DNA from: CAYYJS01 sp964472315
GTDB lineage: Bacteria > Verrucomicrobiota > Kiritimatiellia > UBA8416
NCBI GenBank assembly: GCA_964472315.1
Contig: CAYYJS010000015.1
Span: forward strand, 1 to 64,000
Direction: 5' to 3'
DNA: 64,000 bases
In this document: piece by piece, positions 58,602-64,000 of the stretch
Layout: each line of letters begins with the position of its first letter
Position numbering within the stretch: position 1 is the first letter of the stretch
The notes under the pieces: generated by a model
Told to the model about the DNA's origin: nothing
What the model saw: only the letters and a program-made list of their open reading frames with translations
Databases searched by the model: none
Made by a program: the position numbers and the translations under genes

Positions 58602-59348
58602 CTAGGCATACTTGCGGTTATCGAGTACGAGGTGGGTGGCGAAGATCATGAACGCCATGACGCTGATGTAGTACGTCACATCGGCGAGGTCCAGCACGCC
58701 GCGTCCGAGCGAGTCGTAATGCGGCATGAAGCTGAGCGCGGCGACGCCGTCGACCAGCCATGCCGGCGCCCAGCGCACGAAATACTGCGTCACGGGTTCC
58801 CAGCCGGCGAGCACGAGCAGCAGGCAGACCATCAGCGCCAGCACGAAGCCGATCACCTGGTTGCGCGTGATGGACGAGGTCAGCATGCCGACCGCGACAT
58901 ACGCGCCGGCGAGCAGGATCGAGCCGAGGTAGCCGCAGACGATCACGCCGCCATCGGGGGCGCCGAGGTAGTAGACCGTCGTAACCATCGTGGGAATGGT
59001 CAGCAGGACGGCGATCGTGATGAACAGCCAGGCCGCCAGGAACTTGCCGAGGATGGCCTGTGTCATCGTCACCGGCATCGTCAGCAGCAGTTCCACCGTG
59101 CCGGAGCGCCGCTCCTCGGCCCAGAGGCCCATCGTGGCCGCGGGCACGAGCAGCAGGTACACCCACGGATGCCAGAAGAAGAAGGGCTCCAGATCCGCGA
59201 TGCGTCGCTCGTAGAAGTGATGGATCGAAAAGGTCATGAACCCGATCAGGATCAGGAACACGACCATGAAGACATAGGCCACGGGCGACTCGAAGTAGGA
59301 TTTGAGCTCCCGTTTGAAGATGGCGAGTGTGGTGCGCACGTTATCCAT
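58602..59348 (-). CDS. ABC transporter permease (GldF-like)
   Basis: 248 residues with six hydrophobic helices: VAYVFMVVFLILIGFMTFS, the EERRSGTVELLLTMPVT coupling-helix signature, LAAWLFITIAVLLTIPTMV, GSILLAGAYVAVGMLTSSIT, VIGFVLALMVCLLLVLAG and YYISVMAFMIFATHLV. This is the ABC-2/GldF type. Its start overlaps the ATPase gene by 8 bases. Confidence 0.88.
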   Translation of the reverse strand: MDNVRTTLAIFKRELKSYFESPVAYVFMVVFLILIGFMTFSIHHFYERRIADLEPFFFWHPWVYLLLVPAATMGLWAEERRSGTVELLLTMPVTMTQAILGKFLAAWLFITIAVLLTIPTMVTTVYYLGAPDGGVIVCGYLGSILLAGAYVAVGMLTSSITRNQVIGFVLALMVCLLLVLAGWEPVTQYFVRWAPAWLVDGVAALSFMPHYDSLGRGVLDLADVTYYISVMAFMIFATHLVLDNRKYA

Positions 59349-60075
59349 TGATGGTTTCCTCCTTGCCCAGTGTCAGCATGCGGAAGACGTCGTCGAGGCG
59401 CCCCGTACTGCTTTTCGCCTTCAGTTCCTTCGGCGTGCCGTTGGCCACGATCTGGCCGTTGGCGATGATGATCGCGCGCGTACAGACGGCGTCGACTTCT
59501 TCCAGGATGTGTGTGGAGACGATGATGGCCTTCTCCGCGGCCATCTCCTTGATCATCTCGCGGACGACGTGCTTCTGGTTCGGGTCGAGACCGTCGGTCG
59601 GCTCGTCCATGATCAGGACCGCGGGGTCGTGCAGGATGGCCTGCGCGAAGCCGACGCGCTGGCGGTAGCCCTTCGACAGCGTGCCGATGGTCTGGTTGCG
59701 CACCTTGGTCAGGTGGCATTTCCGGATCGTGGCATCGACGCGCTCGGCCGCTGCGCCGCCGCGGAAGCCGCGCACTTCGGCCGCGAACTTCAGAAAGTTC
59801 GTGACGGTCATCGACCCGTACGCGGGGGCGTTTTCGGGCAGGTAACCGATCTGCTTCTTCACCGCGATGGGGTCGGTGAGAATATCGTGACCGCACACGG
59901 TCGCGGTGCCGCCCGACGGCGGCAGGAAGCCGGTGATCATCCGCATGGTCGTCGTCTTACCGGCGCCGTTGGGTCCCAGGAAGCCGAGTACCTCGCCTTT
60001 AGCCACGCTAAAGGAGACGCCCTTGACGGCTTCGATGGTCCCGAAGTGCTTCTTCAGGTTCTTCGCCTCAATCAT
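59341..60075 (-). CDS. ABC transporter ATP-binding protein (GldA-like)
   Basis: 244 residues from the ATG at 60075 (MIEAKNLKKHFG), with GGAGGAAC upstream. Walker A GPNGAGKTTTMR, signature LSKGYRQRVGFAQA, Walker B AVLIMDEPTDGLDP and a switch histidine in IIVSTHILEEV. It energises the permease encoded next. It lies 92 bases after the response-regulator stop, in a gap containing a CCCGC/GCGGG hairpin but no T-run. Confidence 0.92.
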   Translation of the reverse strand: MIEAKNLKKHFGTIEAVKGVSFSVAKGEVLGFLGPNGAGKTTTMRMITGFLPPSGGTATVCGHDILTDPIAVKKQIGYLPENAPAYGSMTVTNFLKFAAEVRGFRGGAAAERVDATIRKCHLTKVRNQTIGTLSKGYRQRVGFAQAILHDPAVLIMDEPTDGLDPNQKHVVREMIKEMAAEKAIIVSTHILEEVDAVCTRAIIIANGQIVANGTPKELKAKSSTGRLDDVFRMLTLGKEETING

Positions 60076-60166
60076 GGTTCCTCCACGGTTTGGATCCACC
60101 CGCATGCGGCGGGTGCGACAGTGTCACGGTTCGGTTCCTTAGCAGAAAATGTGCCAGCATGCGAGT

Positions 60167-61576
60167 CTAGAACGGCAGGTTATGCTCCTTGATCTTGCGT
60201 TGGATGGTACGGCGCGACAGGCCGAGTTGATCGGCCGTCAGCGTGCGGTTGCCCTCGTTTCGGACGAGGGCCTGACAAAGGATCTCGCGCTCGAGTTGTT
60301 CCAGGGTCATGGTCGGCGGGAAGGTCACCGTGCCGGCGGAGGCGCCCGCGGAGGCGCCGGCGGGCGCCGGAATCTCGGGCGTCGGGGCGGGTGCGGTCTC
60401 GGTGGCGCGGGCGGGGGGCAACCGAAGTTCGTGCGCGGTCAGCGTCGATGAGCGGGCCATGACGACGGTCGATTCGATGACGTTGCGCAGTTGGCGGACG
60501 TTGCCCGGCCAGGGGTACCGTTCGAGCGCCGTGTAGACGGCGGGATCGACGTCGGTGATGCAGCGGCCGTGCGCGTGGCAGGCCTCGGCGAGAAAACGGT
60601 CGGTCAACGGCCGGATATCGGCCGGGCGTCGGCGCAGCGGCGGGATGGTCAGCGGAACGACGTTGAGACGGTAGAGCAGGTCCTCGCGGAAGACGCCGTC
60701 GCTGACGAGGTCGTGCAGATCGCGGTTCGTCGCGGAGACGATGCGCACATCGACCGTGAACGTTTGCTGAGAACCGACGCGGGTGATCTGGCGATCCTCG
60801 AGCACGCGCAGCAGTTTGACCTGGACGGCGGCGGGGGCATCCCCGATTTCGTCCAGGAAGAGCGTGCCGCCGTCGGCGCGTTCGAAGGCGCCGCGATGCT
60901 GCTTGATAGCGCCCGTGAACGAACCTTTCTCGTGGCCGAAGAGTTCGGACTCCAGCAGCGACTCCGGGAATGCGCCGCAGTTGATCGCGACGAACGGCTG
61001 CGCGGCGCGGGCGCTTTCGACATGCAAGGCGCGGGCGATCAGCTCCTTGCCGGTGCCGCTCTCGCCGTGGATGAGGACCGTCGCCATGGTGTCGGCCAGG
61101 GCGCGCACCTGATCGATCAGCGCGCGCGTGGAGGGGTCCGCGGCCACGAAGTTCGCCAGGCCGAAGCGGTCGGTCACCGATGACCGCAGGCGGCTGACCT
61201 CGGTGCGCAGACGGTAGGCCTCGGAGGCGCGGGCGAGTTTCGACTGCAGGTCGTCGATATCGAGCGGCTTCATGATGTAGTCGTAGGCGCCGGCCTTGAG
61301 CGCCTTCACGCTCGAATCGACGGAGCCGTAGGCGGTCATGATCAGGACGGGGATGGCCGGATCCATCGCGCGGATGCGGCGCATGACCTCGACACCGTCG
61401 ATATCGGGCAGGACGAGGTCGGACAGGACGACGTCGAAAACGCCGTCGCGGAAGGCCTCGACGCCGGCGACGCCGGTGGCCACGGCCGTCGGCTGCATGC
61501 CGCAGTCGGCGATGGCATCCGACACCGAGCGGCGGCCGTCGGGATCGTCTTCGACTATGAGGATGCGTGTCGTCAT
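60167..61576 (-). CDS. Sigma54-dependent NtrC-family response regulator
   Basis: 469 residues: receiver domain with acidic EDD, phospho-acceptor D in VVLSDLVLPDIDG and K in IMKPLD; AAA+ domain with Walker A GESGTGKELIA, GHEKGSFTGAIK (the GAFTGA sigma54 loop with serine in place of the first alanine) and Walker B GGTLFLDEIGD; and a C-terminal Fis-type HTH (ADQLGLSRRTIQRKIKEHN). It activates sigma54 promoters when phosphorylated, presumably by the kinase encoded next. The two genes overlap as ATGA. Targets are unknown; the ABC/Bat array directly downstream is a candidate. Confidence 0.93.
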   Translation of the reverse strand: MTTRILIVEDDPDGRRSVSDAIADCGMQPTAVATGVAGVEAFRDGVFDVVLSDLVLPDIDGVEVMRRIRAMDPAIPVLIMTAYGSVDSSVKALKAGAYDYIMKPLDIDDLQSKLARASEAYRLRTEVSRLRSSVTDRFGLANFVAADPSTRALIDQVRALADTMATVLIHGESGTGKELIARALHVESARAAQPFVAINCGAFPESLLESELFGHEKGSFTGAIKQHRGAFERADGGTLFLDEIGDAPAAVQVKLLRVLEDRQITRVGSQQTFTVDVRIVSATNRDLHDLVSDGVFREDLLYRLNVVPLTIPPLRRRPADIRPLTDRFLAEACHAHGRCITDVDPAVYTALERYPWPGNVRQLRNVIESTVVMARSSTLTAHELRLPPARATETAPAPTPEIPAPAGASAGASAGTVTFPPTMTLEQLEREILCQALVRNEGNRTLTADQLGLSRRTIQRKIKEHNLPF

Positions 61577-62922
61577 GGGTGAAAGACCGGCAGTTTGATC
61601 GTAACCCGTGTTCCGGGGCCAGCCTTTTCTCCGATCGCGATCGAGCCGTCGGAGCGTTCGATGGCGGCGCGCGCCAGAAAGAGGCCGAGTCCGGTGCCTT
61701 CCGGGCGTGTCGTTTCGAACATATCGAACACGCGTTCACGGCGCCGCGGCGGTATGCCGGGACCCTGGTCGTCGATATCGACCCGCGCGGTCTCGCCCTC
61801 GACCGCGAGGGTCACCGTAACCAGGCTGCCGCGTGGCGCGAACTGTTCGGCGTTGGTCAGCACGTTGACCAGGGCGCGGCGGAGCGCATTGCCATAGGTC
61901 AGCACGCGAACCGGTTCCGGCGGGGCCTGGATGGAGGCGGTGACGCCGGCCTGCTCGAAGCGGGGCGCCAGCATGCGCAGCGATTCCTCCAGGCAGGCGC
62001 GCAGTTCGAGCGGTTCGCGTTTGTCGGACGATGGCCGCGACATGTAGAGGAACTCCTCGAACACCTTGTCCATCCGGTCCAACGTACCGCGCACGCGGTC
62101 GGCCAGTTCGGCCAGGCGATCGACGCGGCACTCCGCGCCGCGCGTGGCTTCGCGTGCCAGCATCTGCACATCGAGGCGCATGGACGACATCGGATTGCGG
62201 AAGTCGTGCACGATGCCGTTGGCCAGGACGCCGGAAAACGCCAGATGCTCTTCGCGGCGGCGCTGGGCTTCGCGGCCGGCCTCGCGCCGCATCATCCAGA
62301 CCACCAGCAGCGTGCAGGCGCCGAAGGAGACGACCAGCGCCAGCATGGTCAGCTTGAACATCGACGCGAGCGCGGTCGTGCTGTCGCGGCCCTCGCGCCA
62401 GAGCGCCTCGCGGCGCAGGGCCACTTCCACGCGGCGCGGCTCGCCGTCGTCGCCGATCAGGTCGCGCACGAAGACCACCACCGGGACGGTGCCCTGGGCG
62501 GCGGTCTGAAGGACCTTCGGGTACATGGCGACCTCATTGAGCGCGGCCGCCCGCGGCGTCGGCTGGGGCAGGGGGTGTTCGGGATCGAGCGCTTCCGTCT
62601 GCTCGTGAAAGACGACCACATTGCTGCGGGTCACCGAGACGTACTGGATGGCGTCCTCGACGGTGTGCATCGACTGCACGAGGCGCGAGAACTCCTGCCA
62701 GTCCCGCTCCGAAGCCGGTTCGGTGGCGACGACGGGCTGCGAGGAGAGGTAGCCGGCGATGACGCGGCCGATGCCGAGCACGGTATGGGCGGCGGCGCGT
62801 GTCGCATCGTCCCGCTGGAGACGGCGGAGCACGGCGAGCGTCCCGCCGGTCAGCGCGGCGATCAACAGCACCAGCGCCGCGGTCAGCAGCGTCAGCGAAA
62901 CAGGATATCGGCGAGGAGGCAT
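61573..62922 (-). CDS. Membrane sensor histidine kinase
   Basis: 449 residues. Two membrane helices (about 8-31 and 190-212) enclose a periplasmic sensor of about 155 residues. H-box GIVHDFRNPMSSMRLD with the phospho-histidine, N-box NVLTNAEQFA, G1 DIDDQGPGIPP and G2 GTGLGLFLARAA. It should phosphorylate the adjacent NtrC-type regulator. The ATG at 62922 follows a GAGAGAAT element and a good promoter. It stands first in the long minus-strand array. Confidence 0.92.
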   Translation of the reverse strand: MPPRRYPVSLTLLTAALVLLIAALTGGTLAVLRRLQRDDATRAAAHTVLGIGRVIAGYLSSQPVVATEPASERDWQEFSRLVQSMHTVEDAIQYVSVTRSNVVVFHEQTEALDPEHPLPQPTPRAAALNEVAMYPKVLQTAAQGTVPVVVFVRDLIGDDGEPRRVEVALRREALWREGRDSTTALASMFKLTMLALVVSFGACTLLVVWMMRREAGREAQRRREEHLAFSGVLANGIVHDFRNPMSSMRLDVQMLAREATRGAECRVDRLAELADRVRGTLDRMDKVFEEFLYMSRPSSDKREPLELRACLEESLRMLAPRFEQAGVTASIQAPPEPVRVLTYGNALRRALVNVLTNAEQFAPRGSLVTVTLAVEGETARVDIDDQGPGIPPRRRERVFDMFETTRPEGTGLGLFLARAAIERSDGSIAIGEKAGPGTRVTIKLPVFHP

Positions 62923-62931
62923 GCAGGATTC

Positions 62932-62961
62932 TCTCTAGCAGAAGACGTGCCCGGTCGTCAA
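62932..62961 (-). promoter_or_regulatory. Promoter for the histidine kinase operon
   Basis: On the minus strand TTGACG (62956-62961), 18 bases, TAGAGA (62932-62937). These boxes closely resemble the promoter of the histone-like gene (TTGACG-17-TAGAGT), suggesting a shared sigma70-type consensus in this genome. Confidence 0.5.
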
Positions 62962-63025
62962 AAGGCCCATGCGACGGCCTGACGCGTCTTCGGCTGCGAC
63001 ATCCTGTCGCGGACCGCTACAGAAA

Positions 63026-63042
63026 GTCACGGCGCGTGTGAC
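63026..63042. promoter_or_regulatory. Inverted repeat between kinase and small heat-shock genes
   Basis: GTCAC-GGCGCGT-GTGAC, 5-bp perfect arms around 7 bases, midway in the divergent 180-base region. It could bind a dimeric regulator of one or both genes. Confidence 0.35.
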
Positions 63043-63102
63043 AGATGGAGGGGCTGAGGATGCCTTTGTCGTCTGGCATATTTCATGCGCGTCAGGTCGC
63101 GT

Positions 63103-63768
63103 ATGATGGAAGACCGCAAAGAGCGTTTGCTGGCGGGGCGATGGCTGGACCGCCTGTTGCTGGCCGGTATCCTGGTGCTGCAGGTGGTTGTGCTGGTGCG
63201 GCTGTCGGACGTGAACGCGGCCCGGCATCGCGCGGAGACGACGGCCGGGGACGCCGTCGCGACCGGGGTGTCCGATCGGCCGGCGCGGCGGATGCCCGCC
63301 GAGGGTACGACTCCGATGGCGTACCGGGTGGCGGAGCCGTTTGGAAGCGCGGAGCCGTTTGGAAGCATGGTCGACCAGATGAACGCGGTGATGGTGCATG
63401 CCATGCGCGACATGGAGTTGATGAGCGAGTTGATGCGCCGTGACGACGGATGGGCGGCGATGGGCGCCTCGCCATCGATGGACATGCGCGAGTCGGGGGA
63501 CGCATATGTCGTGGTCTTCAGTCTGCCTTCGATAACCGCCGACGACGTGCAGGTCTCGCTGGACGGGCGGCTGCTGAGCATTGTGACACCCATGCCGCGC
63601 GCGACCGGCATGGCCGGCATGCAGCGCTACCGTCATCTGGTCAAACTGCCGGGACCGGTAGGCGACCTCGATCAGGCATCCGCCTCGCTGACCAACGGTC
63701 TCCTGCGCGTCAGCGTGCCCAAGGGCCATGCCGCTGTCGAATACCGCCCGAGCTTCCGCCTCTACTAG
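63103..63768 (+). CDS. Membrane-anchored small heat-shock (Hsp20-like) protein
   Basis: 221 residues from the ATG at 63103; a codon at 63085 is also in frame. After a short basic start a single hydrophobic helix (LLLAGILVLQVVVLVRLSDV) predicts an inner-membrane anchor. A methionine-rich linker with a duplicated AEPFGS follows, then an alpha-crystallin-like domain: MRESGDAYVVVFSLPSITAD, VQVSLDGRLLSIV, and the closing ASLTNGLLRVSVPKG. Ordinary Hsp20s are soluble cytoplasmic holdases; the anchor would place this one in the periplasm or at the membrane. Transcribed divergently from the kinase. Confidence 0.75.
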   Translation: MMEDRKERLLAGRWLDRLLLAGILVLQVVVLVRLSDVNAARHRAETTAGDAVATGVSDRPARRMPAEGTTPMAYRVAEPFGSAEPFGSMVDQMNAVMVHAMRDMELMSELMRRDDGWAAMGASPSMDMRESGDAYVVVFSLPSITADDVQVSLDGRLLSIVTPMPRATGMAGMQRYRHLVKLPGPVGDLDQASASLTNGLLRVSVPKGHAAVEYRPSFRLY

Positions 63769-63903
63769 CCCGGACTGGGGGAAGCGGGACAAGAGAACGG
63801 TGGGCGATGGGTGGATCGGGATCGTGTAAGTGAGACCGGTTAAGGGTAGCCGAGTAGGGGTGGCGGTTGGGCGGTTAAGTGCAGGGAGCGTATGAAGCAG
63901 TAG

Positions 63904-63955
63904 GCACGGATCTCCGAGACGTGCCCCGGCCGACGGCCGGCCGCGCTTCGCGCGG
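63904..63955. repeat. Cluster of three adjacent hairpins
   Basis: GCACG...CGTGC (63904-63924), CCGGCCG-A-CGGCCGG (63926-63940) and CCGCGC-TTC-GCGCGG (63941-63955) lie end to end. The region 63769-64000 contains no gene. It may be a REP-like intergenic repeat or part of a terminator region. Confidence 0.55.
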
Positions 63956-64000
63956 CGGTGTCCAATACATTCTTCCACCATTCCATCGTTCCACGGGATG

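Noticed and set aside
1..64000. CRISPR array or rRNA operon
   Set aside because: No regularly spaced 20-40-bp repeats with unique spacers and no rRNA-like stretches were seen. The tandem repeats found are short and adjacent.

Overview
The window is high-GC DNA from a Gram-negative bacterium. It has lipoprotein and Sec signal peptides, an outer-membrane barrel-like protein, an OmpA-domain protein, ExbB/ExbD, an O-antigen-ligase-like protein and a complete MoxR/Bat cluster. An ADP-forming acyl-CoA synthetase operon beside a KatG/PerR pair suggests fermentative metabolism with oxidative-stress defence. This mix, with GYF-domain proteins and planctomycete/verrucomicrobial-looking mobile-element genes, points towards the PVC superphylum (Kiritimatiellota/Verrucomicrobiota-like). 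That placement is inference; there is no rRNA or marker-gene tree here.

Layout. 1-2.0 kb (minus): perR and the start of katG, ATGA-coupled behind a PerR-box-like site; then a secreted barrel-like protein and an ExbD-like protein. 2.1-6.6 kb: a GYF-coiled coil-OmpA protein and a GT-C membrane glycosyltransferase. 6.7-12.5 kb: ADP-forming acyl-CoA synthetase, CoA-transferase/hydrolase-GNAT, and Uup. 12.8-15.8 kb: guaA and a divergent sorbose-phosphate-reductase-like dehydrogenase. 15.8-21.7 kb: one minus-strand operon of EF-G-like, radical SAM, yebC, ruvC, ruvA, ruvB. 22-30.5 kb: a transglutaminase-like protein, maf-dus, a DUF486 protein, a YhcG-nuclease remnant, tRNA-Gly(TCC), an ExoD-like protein, a HAD phosphatase, a lysine-rich histone-like peptide, ExbB-ExbD and a HEAT-repeat protein.

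30.70-40.99 kb is a 10.2-kb integrated element bounded by 54-bp direct repeats lying in the 5' half of tRNA-Arg(CCT). It encodes a tyrosine recombinase, a winged-helix-like protein, an XRE repressor, an excisionase-like HTH protein, a DnaB-N/P4-type primase-helicase, a phosphoribosyltransferase-large terminase fusion, two helical unknowns and an ERCC4 nuclease. No capsid, portal or tail gene is seen, so it looks like a phage satellite or related integrative element. The eight-gene replication/packaging operon is mostly chained by ATGA overlaps behind one inverted-repeat operator, and both ends carry paired GGCACAA sites. The PRTase-terminase fusion is the most unusual thing in the window.

41-44.7 kb (plus): priA and an O-antigen-ligase-like protein. 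44.8-62.9 kb: an 18-kb minus-strand array running from a histidine kinase/sigma54 response regulator through a gliding-type ABC transporter (ATPase, permease, GldG-like, DUF4340) into MoxR, DUF58, BatA, BatB/C, BatD, BatE and a second BatD-like SH3 protein. 63.1-63.8 kb: a divergent membrane-anchored small heat-shock protein. The right edge is non-coding with three adjacent hairpins.
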